Numbered from the stretch's first letter, positions 1 through 12,077 are shown. The stretch is 64,000 nt of DNA from Flammula alnicola (GCA_015499995.1 JADNRV010000231.1:1-64000); one strand, 5' to 3'. Program-made: numbers and translations. Notes: a model not told the origin generated them from the letters alone.

Positions 1-294
1 CGCGGTTTTGAGGTGGATCCGTATCTGAGTTTCCCCAGGATTATCAGGGGTCCTATTAGCAGCAACTTGTAGTTTTCTTTCTCCTCTGGCAATTTTGGAG
101 ATTCTCATGAATTTATTGTTGATTCACATGTCTGAGTACCTTTTCTATAGAAACTAGGAAGCCAAATTTGAGATAAGCTCATACAAATCTACATAGAATG
201 TACTTTATCAAAAAGTTGCCTATTTTGGTGACCGTCACGCTCATCACGTGATGCTATTCGAGTATGAATGTCGTCTACCTTAGGGCTCATGCAT
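1..294. other. Left edge, no gene; flank of TIR element
   Basis: No plausible coding region is visible. Positions about 257-282 resemble positions about 1176-1200, roughly 919 bp downstream. This edge is therefore the left flank of a local tandem duplication that carries the TIR element described next. Confidence 0.5.
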
Positions 295-923
295 TGGGGG
301 TGGGCACGGCCTGTGACGCGCCTCTTTATTTGTACATAATTATATCTAAGGCCTCCCTGCCAAAGGTCATATCAAAAATGCCGGTACCGATTATAGGCGC
401 AATTCTCACCTAATTATTGAGGTTTTGACGTGAATCGACCCTAAATTGAGTATTCTTTCGAGGCTTGGCAACCTTTTTGCTAGATCTGTCTAAAGATGAG
501 ACATTATATTAAATGTCTCATCTTTAGACATATATATCTCAAATATTTAACCAAGCCTCGAAAGCTTTCTACTTTAAAATTGCACTTGCCAAACCGCAGA
601 GAACCAGCTTGCGAGATGCCTTTTTAAAATGGTACTGAAGCAATCAGTCAAAAACATCATACAAGCACATCTGTCACACATGTGACAGCCTATATCTTGG
701 GTGGCCCCGCCAATATTGCAGGAAGAAAAAGCATGTACAACAGCCACAAATTTCGTGAAAGCTCCTGATTATTAAGGGTACGTCGTGGACAATATATATG
801 CTGGAACGAGAGAGAACGACGACTCAGAACTTGAAATGTTGAATTGTGCGAGAGCGGCGCGCTTTCGTGTGGCTGTGCGCTTAGTCATGTGCCCATCAGA
901 CGACCTGTGAATGCCCACCCCCA
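295..923 (-). mobile_element. 629-bp TIR element, left copy (hAT-like ends)
   Basis: The element begins TGGGGGTGGGCA and ends TGCCCACCCCCA, a 12-bp terminal inverted repeat. It is a nearly exact reverse complement of the segment at 1213-1841. No transposase is encoded; short ORFs across it are chance readings. Internally it holds a perfect hairpin built on TCTAAAGATGAGACATT (about 490-528). The guanine-rich TIR ending in TGGGCA resembles hAT-family ends, but no target duplication is visible around this copy (CATGCAT on the left, GATCTTG on the right). Most likely it is a non-autonomous MITE-like element. The strand is arbitrary and only marks it as opposite to the right copy. Confidence 0.7.
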
Positions 924-1212
924 GATCTTGAGCCCCCGTCATCATCCGCTCAAAATATCTCATCACGTGCATTCAAGAAAGTGGACCTGAACACTTAAAT
1001 CTTCAAAAACAGCCTCCACACTTCGTTTGTAAAAAATTTGCTTCCTGAGATCCATTTTAAATACATTTCTCCGTCGTTGTCAGGAAGCAGAATTTTTTTA
1101 AATTTCCGTGAAACTCTTGTTTTGCAAAAATACTGTTTTGTCACGTAAGTAACGCGCAAGTCACGTGTGGCTTGTCGAGTATGCATGAGCCCTACCTTAC
1201 CACATCTACTAT

Positions 1213-1841
1213 TGGGGGTGGGCATCCACAGTTCGTCTGATGGGCGCATGACTAAGCACACAGCCACACGAAAGCGCGCCGCTCTCGCAAAATTCAGCAT
1301 TTCAAGTTCTGAGTCGTCGTTCTTTCTCGTTCCAGCATAAATATTGTCCACGACGTACCCTTAATAATCAGGAGCTTTCACGAAATTTGTGGCTGTTGTA
1401 CATGCTTTTTCTTCCTGCAATATTGGCGGGGCCACCCAAGATATAGGCTGTCACATGTGTGACAGATGTGCTTGTATGATGTTTTTGACTGATTGCTTCA
1501 GTACCATTTTAAAAAGGCATCTCGCAAGCTGGTTCTCTGCGGTTTGGCAAGTGCAATTTTAAAGTAGAAAGCTTTCGAGGCTTGGTTAAATATTTGAGAT
1601 ATATATGTCTAAAGATGAGACATTTAATATAATGTCTCATCTTTAGACAGATCTAGCAAAAAGGTTGCCAAGCCTCGAAAGAATACTCAATTTAGCGTCG
1701 ATTCACGTCAAAACCTCAATAATTAGGTGAGAATTGCGCCTATAATCGGTACCGGCGTTTTTGATATGACCTTTGGCAGGGAGGCCTTAGATATAATTAT
1801 GTACAAATAAAGAGGCGCGTCACAGGCCGTGCCCACCCCCA
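1213..1841 (+). mobile_element. 629-bp TIR element, right copy
   Basis: This is the inverted partner of the element at 295-923, with the same 12-bp TIRs and internal hairpin. It is flanked on both sides by CTACTAT (1206-1212 and 1842-1848), a clean 7-bp direct repeat that looks like a target-site duplication. A hAT insertion would normally give 8 bp, so the superfamily is only suggested. The copies differ by a few substitutions, so they are recent relative to each other. Confidence 0.75.
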
Positions 1842-2631
1842 CTACTATGATATAGCAGCTCATACCGATTGCTCAAAATATCCAAGTCATACACGGCACC
1901 GCTGCACCAAGAGTTACTCTGGAAGATATTCTCTGAATACAGGGATAGACCTGAACGCCGAGTATGGGGCAAACCTCCCCCTCACTATGCCTCGACTCGA
2001 CCTGGAATTCACCCGATAACATTACTTATTGCGCGTCGACCCTCAGGTCCCGAGCAAGGCGTCGAGTTGCTCCTTTCTGACGCGAACAAAAAGAATTTCA
2101 TGTAATGCATTGTCGTCTGGCCTATCAAAGGGTTAAAAAAAGCTTCACTTCAGTGCTTGAAGCTTGAGCGTTGAACGTTGAAACCAGACCCAAGATACAT
2201 CACGTCCTTCGAAAGTGATATCAATTAGTGGAATTTCTGTCACATATGGAGGATATGCAAGGGACTTCATTGGTTCCCAACGTCTCTTTCTTGGGCTTGA
2301 TGGGTCATATGTAAAGAGTGGGACGGACTCACATCATCCACAACCACAACCGCGTCCAGCCAATAGAAAAGATACACGCCGTCTATGTAGCCACATTTTA
2401 GACCGGACTGCTAGCTTGTCATATTTTTAACACTGACGGAGACTTGAGCGGAGACGGGTTGATCGTGGTTGTGGACGACCGTCAAAAGGCCGAAATTATA
2501 AGAGATTAGATAACAAAAGATAACAAATCGAGTCAGATCTTATACCTTGCGACCTTTCAAAAAAGATAAAACCGTCGGATAGCATCGCTGGCACCTGGAT
2601 ACAGCCCTCACAACCCCCCTCTCACACCAAG
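1842..2631. other. Intergenic, upstream of AsnRS
   Basis: This 790-bp stretch lies between the TIR element and the AsnRS start. Two small open frames (about 1869-2105 and 2215-2430) show no recognisable domain. The last ~100 bp are pyrimidine-rich just before the ATG, as is common in fungal promoters and leaders. Confidence 0.4.
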
Positions 2632-4890
2632 ATGTCTCCGATCTACATCGACGAGACTGCTGGCTCAGATACCACCGGCAAAGGCAGTCAGGAAGAGCCA
2701 TACCAATCGCTCGCACTCGCAGTTTTCAACCATGGCGAAGGCGCTGCGTTCCAGATCCGAAAATCGCCAGAGGCAACGTATGACGAGCCAACTCAGTCAT
2801 CGTTGAAAAAGGCTAAAAAGAACGCGGGATCGATTGAAAAGAAGAAGAAGAAACAGGAGGAACTCGCAGAGCGCGAGGCGAAAGAGAAAGGCGAAGAAAA
2901 GGACAGGAGAGAGAAGCTTTTGGAAGAGAGCAAGAAGATTGTCTTAGAGGAGGATTCGTCTTTGCCAAAGGCTACAAAGGTGCACTATGTAATGGTCGGT
3001 TTTCGTGCTTTGCTGAACGAAAGATTTGTAGGCAAAAATTGAACATCTCGGCGATCTGAGATCAAAGCGCGTTCGCGTCTTTGGATGGGTGCATCGTCTG
3101 CGCCAACAAAAAGATATCATCTTCATGGTCGTTCGCGATGGTACAGGATATCTTCAGACCGTGTTGTCAGGTCGTGTGGTACGTCGTGTGATAGATATCA
3201 GACCGTGATCTGTCGGTTGATCTCGCTTAGGCCCAAACGTACCAAGCGTTGACTCTCACCCTCGAGTCGTCCGTCGAAGTCGTTGGCACTTTGCAAGAAG
3301 TCCCAGAAGGCAAGACCGCACCTGATGGTCATGAACTGATTGTAGACTACTGGCAAGTCGTAGGCGCTGCCCCAGGGGCAGACGACGCATTCACCAACAG
3401 ATTGAACGAGGTATGTCATTCTTGATCCTCACAAGATATATCTCATATGTAGTTAGAAATCCGATCCCTCGATCCAAGCCGACCTCCGCCACCTTGTTCT
3501 CCGTGGCGAGACTGCATCGAGCGTCCTTCGCCTGCGTGCCTACCTTCTCTCTGCCTTCCGCGAATCGCTCACCTCCGAGAGTCTCATTGAAGTAACACCA
3601 CCATGCCTCGTGCAAACCCAGGTCGAAGGAGGCGCCACTTTATTCAAGCTCGACTATTACGGCCAGCCAGCTTTCCTCACTCAGAGCTCCCAGCTTTACC
3701 TGGAAACATGTCTTCCCAGTCTCGGAGACGTATTCTGCGTGCAAGAGAGTTTCCGAGCTGAGAACAGTCATACCCGAAGGCATCTGAGCGAGTACACGCA
3801 TTTGGAGGCCGAGTTGGCGTTCATCACATTCAACGACCTTATGGCGCACATCGAGGAAATCGTGCGTAATCTGGTCGTTCTTCTTTACCAACATCTAAAG
3901 CCCTTTGTTTAGATCTGCAAAACCGTCGACACCCTCCTTGCTAACCCAACATCCGCAGCGCTCATCAAGCAGCTCAACCCGAACTTCCAGGTGCCGGCAC
4001 GGCCATTCATGCGCCTCTCCTACGTCGACGCCATCAAATGGTTGAACGACCACGGGATCAAGCACCCCGCCGAAGACGCCGAGGGCAACCCGATCAAGGG
4101 CGAGGACGGGCAGGTGCAGATGGTAGAACACAAGGTTGGCGACGACATTGCCGAGGCGGCGGAGAGGCAGATGACGGATATCATTGGCACACCTATTTTC
4201 TTGCACGGGTTCCCTGCTGAGCTCAAGGCGTTTTATATGAAGAAGGTACCGACAGAGCCTGGTGCTACTGGACCGGTGTTCACGGAGAGCTGCGATTTGC
4301 TCATGCCGAACGTTGGAGAGATCGTTGGTGAGTTATTCACTTCGCTCGTTCTCCTTTTATTTCTTGCTTTTCTTTCCGGGTCCTCCTCTGCTGTATCACC
4401 GTCGATGGCATCACAATCGCGTCTTTTTCCCTTCTTTTTCTCATCTTCTGTCATTTTATCTCATCATTCGGCGATTTCGGTTGAAATTTTTGATTGCGAT
4501 AATGTTTCAATCCGCTGATACTTGGGGTTATCGTCCAGGCGGGTCTATGAGGATCGCAGATATGGAGGAGCTGCTCGCTGCGTACAAACGCGAAGGTATT
4601 GACCCCGAGCCTTACTATTGGTTCACTGATCAGCGCAAGTATGGCACATGCGAACATGGAGGATATGGTCTGGGCGTTGAGGTGGGTTTTATTATAAATA
4701 ACTTGAGCCCAGCTTCTCGGTCTTGTGATAATGCTCATCTTCGCGATTCGATAGAGGTTCTTGGCTTGGCTCGCCAACAGGTTTACTGTGCGAGAGTGCT
4801 CTTTGTACCCACGGTTAGTCTTCTTCCTTCTAGTCTGCAACGTATGGAATTGACGACCTTGACAGATGGCCAGGACGCGCTACACCTTAA
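2632..4890 (+). CDS. Cytosolic asparaginyl-tRNA synthetase
   Basis: The protein charges tRNA-Asn with asparagine using ATP in the cytosol (class IIb synthetase, homologous to yeast DED81). Eight exons join in frame to 573 codons: 2632-2979, 3032-3178, 3231-3410, 3457-3861, 3913-4327, 4539-4681, 4755-4813 and 4866-4890. Residues about 1-115 are a lysine/glutamate-rich eukaryotic extension. An OB-fold anticodon-binding domain follows (motif [13 protein letters not shown]). The class II catalytic core has motif 2 ([15 protein letters not shown], with the ATP-contacting arginine) and motif 3 (GYGLGVERFLAWL). The length matches the family (yeast about 554). The ATG is the first one upstream of the conserved N-terminal region. 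The 3' end faces the convergent DPH5 gene about 150 bp away. No lesions were seen. Confidence 0.93.
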
Positions 4891-5042
4891 GCACATTCAT
4901 CCTAGAGAGATTTTTGGTTCATATAGAGGTTCTCATGCTTGTGCTTTTTTAAGTTTGATTGTTTTCGATCTCTTCGCTTCGGCCATTGTATACCTCCTTT
5001 TTTCTAAGAAAGCCCCAAAATCGAAAAGGAAAATAATCGATT

Positions 5043-6177
5043 TCAATCCAGAGCGCACTTGTACACATTTTTGGCGATGTCCCGCCATGATTTGGGGTTG
5101 ATAGCGAACTCCTCGGCGTAATCGACTTCGAGGTGGTGAAGCCGTTTTCCGACAATGACCAGACTATGGAGCGGTTGTCCGAATGCTTCCGCGGGATGAT
5201 CTAGAAGTTCTCGGAGTGTGCCTCCTACTATTCGTTCGTGCTCTGCTCCTCCTCCTACACGTGATAGAGCGATGGCGAGTGTGGTGTCGGGATCTAGTAC
5301 CCCTTCTTTCCGAGATTCTTCTGTCTCGATTAACTGAGAAACTGCGGTTGGGATAGACATGTACCTCGGAGGCTCGTAAATCTTTCGCCCTCTAAAATAA
5401 AACAGAAGGTCAACTGTTTCGTGGGTAATGGTACAATTGTAGCCGTGCAATTCGTACCTAGCTAAATTCTCTTCGCTCTGCTCTTTCACTTTGATATCCA
5501 GCAAAAGCAGGGTGTGCATCCCTAGTTGAACATTCTCCTTGATTCGATCGTAAAAGCTATCGGGCTTCCATGTGTCTGTGAAGAACACGAGGGAGACTGT
5601 TTGTCCGAAATTGTATAATTGGAGACCGCATGCACCCATAGCATTCATTATTGAGGCATTATGGATGACGCGTGTGGGTATCTTGAGCGCTCGGGCTCGA
5701 AGGATGATGTCGGTATGTGTCGTCGCGCTGGGTGAAGAGATGTTGTTGAGACCATTGGTAACTGCTCAGGGTAAATTGACCCATGTAGAAAGGGTGGCCG
5801 TCTTACCCGAAGGGGTCACCGACAACGAGGAGAGACACATCTTCATTAGCAGCGTTGTGCAAAATTTCATCGCTCTGTGTCTCGACCATATCACGATCCG
5901 CAATGATCAGCGGCTTTTCATAGAATGCTTCCTTTCGATGGGTTCAGAGTCAGGTTGGGGCGAGCTAGGCGTACAGAGACCAACCAGGCGTTCTTTATCT
6001 ATCATCAAGATACTGGTGTAGGCCTCCAGGTAGACACGCTTTGAGCTTTTGATAGCCTGTCATAGATGTGAGCGGGCGTCGGTCTCGACGGACAGGGTCG
6101 ACGTATGTGCTGACTTGTAGACCACGAACTGTGATATCGTTCTCATCCGAGAGTCCTAGCCCAATGATATAGAACAT
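5043..6177 (-). CDS. DPH5: Diphthine methyl ester synthase
   Basis: This S-adenosylmethionine-dependent methyltransferase acts in diphthamide synthesis on elongation factor 2. Five exons on the minus strand (6177-6115, 6056-5985, 5931-5807, 5727-5458, 5391-5043) join to 292 residues. The start [20 protein letters not shown] is the typical DPH5 N-terminus. Downstream are [23 protein letters not shown] (the methyl-donor loop), [19 protein letters not shown] and [13 protein letters not shown], all family signatures. The fourth intron (5392-5457) is 66 bp and in frame, so an unspliced reading stays open there. The length is close to the yeast and human proteins (about 285-300). It is divergent from the F-box gene at 6477 and convergent with AsnRS. 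No lesions seen. Confidence 0.93.
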
Positions 6178-6476
6178 ATTCCCTGAGGATCCGTCCTCGT
6201 CGGTGTGGCGTAAGGCAGGAGATGAGAGTAAAGATTCAAGAAAAGATGGAGATACAATTATCTTTTTTGTGATTAGATTAGATCTGCAATACAGCGGCTC
6301 TCGTATTTCAAATTTGCCGGTAGCCGGATCACAGAAACTCGGTTTGCTCGGACAACGTTTTCCCTTAGTACACACCACAGGTTTCGTACTTGTCCATATC
6401 ATTCAGCAGGCCCAGGACTTATAAATCTCATGACTGGTTGCTGATATGTGCGTGCCTTCCACTTTTCAGTCGCCAG
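6178..6476. promoter_or_regulatory. Shared divergent promoter of DPH5 and F-box gene
   Basis: Only 299 bp separate the start codons of two divergently transcribed genes, so both promoters and leaders must lie here. No TATA box or known operator was recognised. The call rests on gene geometry alone. Confidence 0.5.
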
Positions 6477-8466
6477 ATGCCCGCTCTTAACAAACGCGCT
6501 CGGTTTAGGGCACCTTTTCAGGACCTTCCCGTCGATGTATTGCCCTCCATCCTCGCTCAGCTTACTGATCGCAAAGATTGGCATTCCTGTACCCTCGTAA
6601 GCAAGGTATTTTCCCGACTGGCTACCCCTTTCTTGTACAGGACTTTAGATTCGAGGATAATATCAAAGGTGAGCCTTGCGAGGGATATTGGATCGTGGAC
6701 GGGTGTGAGCGCAATGAGCACCGTGGTGTGTTTCCCAGCTCCTGTATTTAACTCGAAATAGCCAATTTCGTCCTGATTTCTTGAGAACGAATACTGATGC
6801 ATCAGTTGCACAGACCCTAGTCCACCACCCATCTACCACCCTTCTCCGGCGGCCAGAACTTGCAAAGTATGTACGACATGTAACAGAAACAGGTGAGTTG
6901 ATCGTGTATTCAGCTGCGCTGCGCTAGTGGAATATTGTTTCCTTTGACAGCACCCCATTAACTCCTTACCGGAGAATTTTCATCCGGATTTATCTCCCAA
7001 TCCTTACCTTTGCGAGGGGACGATTGCGGCTAGTCCATGGATTCTGATCATTCATCCAAGTATTCCGTTATTGACCCATGAACTGAGTCTTGATCTCACT
7101 AGGTGCCATCCATCGCGGGATGCTGGTCCGATATCCGAATATCACAAAGGACACTTTGGCAGCGCTTGCGTTGTGTACAAACCTTCGTTCTATAACATGG
7201 ATTGACGACAGTTCGACCTCCCACACGACACTTCTTTTGTTTATCGGCGTGGTTCGCGCACTGCCCGTCCGCGAACTCACCATCCGCACCCACAGCGATC
7301 TCGGGGAAATCGTCTGGTCGCAGTTAATAACGCTAACGGGACTCCGAAAAGTGTCGATATGGTGCATGGAAGGCCCGCCACGCGTCCTGCAAGGCTGGTC
7401 CGGACCACTGGGCAGCACGCTCACTCATCTAGAGCTGGGAGTCAGTGCATTTTTATATCCCTGTTCTGAACGTACGTGTTAATTTATCTCACATGCGTGT
7501 CTTCATCTACGAATACAGAGGTGCGCTGGTGTCCCACCAACTATCCTCATCACAGTGCTCTCGCAACTGCCTCTCTTGAAGGATCTCCGCCTCAAGGGCG
7601 CGCCAGCAACATCGATCCCGACCATCCTCACGTTTTTACCCAACCTGGAATCACTCGATACAGAATATCTCCTTTCCGGCTCAGGGTCGTATTACTCCCG
7701 ACCACGGGTGTATCCTCCATCGCCATTAGACGAAGACGACGCCAGGGAGCCTCCACTGCCCATCATTCACCGGCTGACTGTCCGCACGAGCTCGATGGAT
7801 AACCTGGGTCCGCAGAAGCTCTGGAGGTGGATACGCGAGCTCGTCCCGCGAGCTGGATTGGAAATGTTCCGTTTACATGCGTTCACATTCAACATGGGCT
7901 ACACGGGCATCCCCCGCATGTTTATTCTTGATCTCGCCGCCGTGCACGGAGATTCTTTGAAGGAATTCATAGTCGGGGAGGCCCACCTGACTTTGAAAGA
8001 CATCGAGTGTCTCTGCTCCAAATTTCCACGACTGGAAACGCTAAATTGCTCGCTTGCGAGTCCTGACGTGGTAAGAATCTTGTTGCTTGACAGATTTTTG
8101 TGAAACATTTTCTGAGTTGAAATATCCTTTAGGCTTCTATAATCGATGCTATATCTAGCGCTAGAAATCTGCAAACACTCAAACTTCAAGTTCAATGGAT
8201 ACCCAATGAGCCCTCGCAAAGGCGAGAAGGTCGATTCACGCTTCAAGACGCAACCGATATGATGCTCCGCAACGAAGAATCCAAGTTACGAACTATCTCA
8301 GTTGGACATGTACAATACACGGTGAATTTAAATTTCTTCGGTCGCCGAACCCATTCCTAACATGACACTGTAGGGTAAATGGGTCTTGGAGGAGTCTGAT
8401 GAGGCAGAGAACTCCTTAAAATTCGTTGTATCCGCCGACCTCGCAGAGGAGAGATGGAAAACATGA
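6477..8466 (+). CDS. F-box / leucine-rich-repeat protein
   Basis: Six exons (6477-6668, 6814-6892, 7103-7440, 7519-8070, 8133-8321, 8374-8466) join in frame to 480 residues. The F-box is at residues about 14-60 (core LPVDVLPSILAQL, then CTLVSKVFSRLATPFLY). The rest is made of leucine-rich segments such as LRSITWI, LRELTIR-like stretches, LPLLKDLRLKG and LPNLESLDTEYLL, as in SCF substrate receptors. By family knowledge such proteins bind Skp1 through the F-box and recruit substrates for ubiquitination; the substrate is unknown. The 210-bp second intron is longer than its neighbours. The frame is open throughout, unlike the broken F-box copies at 10-12 and 46-47 kb, and its sequence differs from theirs. 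Confidence 0.85.
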
Positions 8467-8932
8467 TCAAATCTATGTACGTACATAGGATAAAGGATGC
8501 TGATGCAGATCCACCTCGTCGAAACATAGTTTAGGCCACGTTGTATGACTACATTAATTTGTATGCAGCTCAGCATCTCGTCAACCCATGGTCATGATTG
8601 GCCTGATAATAAGGTGGCCATCGCTGGGGATTTGTGATTAAGTATTTCAACTTGAACCTAATATGGCGGGATTGAGTCTTGACGTTGGAGGTTCTCCCAA
8701 TCTGGATCTTATCGACAGGGCCGATATTCTTTTTGAGGACGTGGGCAAAGATATGAATGGCGAACTGCTCATCTCCCACAGACTGGACAGTTTCAGCACT
8801 GAAATCCAAGTGTTTTTCGAAGTAGAGACCTTCGATTTTTACAATCATGGCCAGAATTTTATGGTGACTCAGAAATAGAAGGGGCGGCCTCTGGTAGCGT
8901 GTGGCATTTAAATTACAAATACATCAAAGGGC
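8467..8932. other. Intergenic, no gene supported
   Basis: The stretch lies between the F-box gene and a transposon. Open frames exist on both strands (about 8570-8878) but show no recognised domain. The last ~30 bp join, across the transposon, onto the 3' end of the F-box pseudogene at 10.2 kb. Confidence 0.4.
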
Positions 8933-10230
8933 TATGGTTCACCGAATGCACCATAACTAAAAATAGCCCCCCCGCTCATACTCGGTCCCCCCCACAGACC
9001 GTAACTTCATTTTAATGGCTCAGCAGCACTTGTATTAGTACAGAGCATAAATATATATCTTCCGTGTAAATATTGAGATCGTTGAGGGGCCTCTCATGAG
9101 AGAAATTGGCTAATTTTTGAGTTATTGGAGATATACATTCATTTGAGCTTACTCTAGTATCAGTACAATTTAATTGTCATCTTTTATATTCCATAGAAAT
9201 CAACTAATGCATATTCTGTGGGTATATTTAGTGCGAGACTTTCACTTCTCAATGCCGTATGCAGCTTGTTCCGCCCAGTCACTGAGCAGACTACAATAAA
9301 GAGAGCTGGTCATAATTTACTTTGAGAGATTTTCATTATGTGATATGATCTTTAGAGCTTCTATAAAAATTCTTATTACCATAGAAGAGCGTAATAACTC
9401 TTGTGAGACGGTCACTTCTCTTGAGTCTGCAATGCAGACTAAGCCTGTTTTGAAGTTGTTCGCAAGCGCACGGTTAATACCTCAGCTTAAAATCACAGGA
9501 TGGATTATTTTCCAGCATGTCATCGTTTAAACTGTACTAGAGAACCTATCTACCAATTTTTGTTTAATACCAGTACTTGGATGAAGCGCTACAATAAGAA
9601 TGGGGTAGGAAAGATGAGCTCATGTGCGCGGCAAGGTGGTGGGAATTTGATGCAACTGCTTTGCCACACGTGACTTTGTGGCAAATGCGTTGCACACTAC
9701 GTCATATGGCTCGCCACCTATGTCGCTCTCTACAACGGCTCATAAGTAGGTTTCTGAGGTTCTGACAAGATAAATACAACTCGGGTGGATCAACAAACTG
9801 CAGCATCACTCACCATGATGTATTTGACAATGTCTTTGGACCCTTGATAGTCCCTTGATAGTCCAGCTTTCCATACTCTTCGGCCTTTTGGCGAGCATTA
9901 CCTAGCATTGCTCATTGGTATGACTTGATGGACTGCAAGGATGTGCCACTGATTGGTTAACATTGATGCACTGCCATGCTATAAGTACCACATTATGCTG
10001 CAAATGAAGATCCTTCCTAACTCACCTGTTGCAATGACTCAGAGACTTAATTTTGTGTTACTAACAGCTTTGCTCTATGTTCGATCAACTATTCTGATAG
10101 GAATATACTAAGAAGAGTTAGTTATTTATTCTTAGGGCTGCTGAGCAGTAAGACTAAGTTACGGTCTGTGGGGGGGGGACCGAGTATGAGCGGGGGCTAT
10201 TTTTAGTTATGGTGCATTTGGTGAACCATA
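8933..10230. mobile_element. 1.3-kb TIR element, non-autonomous
   Basis: Terminal inverted repeats of about 75 bp run from TATGGTTCACC at 8933 to GGTGAACCATA at 10230 and contain homopolymer C/G tracts that differ slightly in length. AAAGGGC at 8926-8932 is repeated as AAGGGC (or AAAGGGC, sharing the terminal A) at 10230-10236, a 6-8 bp target duplication. The ~1.15-kb interior is AT-rich and has no transposase-like ORF. Superfamily is not assignable with confidence. The insertion lies exactly at the stop codon of the minus-strand F-box pseudogene. Confidence 0.8.
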
Positions 10231-11968
10231 AAGGGCAAGCCTCTGTGGCATGCCGCTCCCACATACATATTCCCGGACTTCGGATTTTTCCCCGTTGTTA
10301 TCGAGCCAAACTCGCCAAACCACTTTCAAACCAGTCATGTCTTCCAGATACCCAAAATTTCCCATCCCTGGGCACACCCATTTCGTCAGGTCAAACACTT
10401 CGATTGGAATGCCCGCCGCTTCCCGCCATATGAGAAAAGGCATGATGTGCAATTCATTATAGCGTCGCTGAATGTTAGCCATGTCCACTATTTTGATGGT
10501 CCGGAGCAGGGGAAGAATAATGGGATGTTTTTCGGGACTTCGGAAAGGAATTTGAGAGTTTTCGGACTCGTTTTTAACACTTCAACTGCGTTGAGCGAGA
10601 GCAGGAACTGTATAAAGATAGGATTTGACGGCTGGAAGCCCCGCACGGTGGGGACATCCAGCGTCAGCGTCGCGACATTCGCGAATGTGTGAAGTGGTAA
10701 AGAGTCGAGGAAAACAGGGATAAAGGGAGGTGGTACGCCTGGTGAGCAGATAATACTCAAATCGAATTCGATTGGGACGTAATGAGGGAAGCGTGCTTTG
10801 TATTGCATGCTATGCCCTACTCGAGAGAAAGATAGCATCTCCCTAAGCTCGACCAAAATCTCGGTCGTGCAATAGTTGTCGAAGTGATATTCGGCGCATT
10901 TGAAAAGAATCCGGCGCATGTTAGCCAGTTCGATGCCGCGTATACTACCGTATACTTCATAGTTCCTGCTTGTCATGAAGACCGCGCATCCGGGGGCAGG
11001 TGTAATGTGCTCTAAGATAGTTAGACACGCACTGAGCGCGCCTGAGAGGCGGAACTCTGTAAGCCGAGGAAGATTTGGGTATGGTAGGAGGTTTGGGTTA
11101 TTTTTCAAAGGTGATTCTGGGATGTATACATCCAACACTTCCAGAAGAGGCATCCGGGTAAACGCTTCGATTAGTTCGGAAGCGGTGAAGGGAGCCGTCA
11201 AGTCTTCCATCTTTAGAAGTCGAATGTGGCACAACCAAGCCGCCTGGAGAGTGAAATGGAGATTGTGGTGATGGAATTTGCGGAGTGAAGGGGCGCGATC
11301 TGAGAAAAGGAGGAATCCGGGAGCAGAAAGGGATTGAGGAGGACATCCACGGAAATAAACGTCGAAAAATTCTAAATATTGGTTTGGCTGACCCAGTCTG
11401 TGCCAAGGGCCGTTGGATTTCGAAACATCGCAGTCGATGTACATATAGAGACTTCGAATCCTTGTCCAGTGCTCGTTTAGGAGGGAGAAGAAAAAACTGA
11501 GATCCCGTTCCTTGATAGTTCCCATAATTGATCTCCCGTTCTTCGTAAGACCTCCTCTCTCCAGGCGTCTGTCTCTTGTCGAAGCTTGTGAAAGTTAATA
11601 CACCTCCCCCATAGTGATGGAGAATCGAGGATTACTCCCCGCCACTGTTTGCAGACTTGCGATCCCCGACGAGTGTGATTCAACCCATCGCACAGCTTTG
11701 TATCGTCATCTCTACTTGGTTGTTCGACGTTGAGTAAGAAAATTTCGTGGAGAACATCTGGGCTCAATTGTAGGACTGGGTTCATGGGTTCCAGAGGGAT
11801 CATTTCAAGAGGTAAAAAGAAAATCTGGTCAGACCGCAAGTTGACAACGTTGGCCGTACTTTCGTTCTCCGATGGTCCGATGGTCCGGCGGCCTGATCTG
11901 GCATCTGGCATCTGGCTTCGCTCAAGTTTCAACGATTTACTTAAATAAAACATCGACCTTGTCTGCAA
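10207..11968 (-). pseudogene. F-box protein pseudogene, copy 1
   Basis: The minus-strand reading encodes an F-box protein: a core near LQLSPDVLHEIFLL followed by VCKQWRGVILDSPSLWGRC, then a ~400-residue leucine-rich C-terminal part. It is a close relative of the F-box copy at 46.3-47.2 kb. Two frame breaks are visible. Near 11525-11545 about 10 nt are missing compared with the other copy. Near 10488 the long C-terminal frame ends and coding-like sequence continues in another frame. The last codons read into the TIR of the adjoining element. Without that element the sequence GCC CTT TGA would end the gene. An intron replacing either break cannot be excluded. It lies in the inverted duplicate of the 44-47 kb locus, beside a BTB gene. 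Confidence 0.75.
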
Positions 11969-12077
11969 CTAGGCTAAGAAAATAAACGATGAAAAATGGT
12001 CTATGTCAATTAAAAAAACAACCTGTAGAAACTACTTATTCCCAAAAAAAACTTCTCGAAAGTTGAAACCGGGCAAT

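Noticed and set aside
772..1351. Two minus-strand ORFs with similar peptides
   Set aside because: They are readings through the two inverted copies of the 629-bp element; no domain and no conserved start.
6951..7102. Extra coding exon in the F-box gene (HPINSLPENF reading)
   Set aside because: Including it breaks the frame; direct joining 6892 to 7103 keeps frame and gives TETGAIHRG.
8570..8878. Overlapping ORFs on both strands after the F-box gene
   Set aside because: Neither has a domain or duplicate copy; left as unannotated intergenic sequence.
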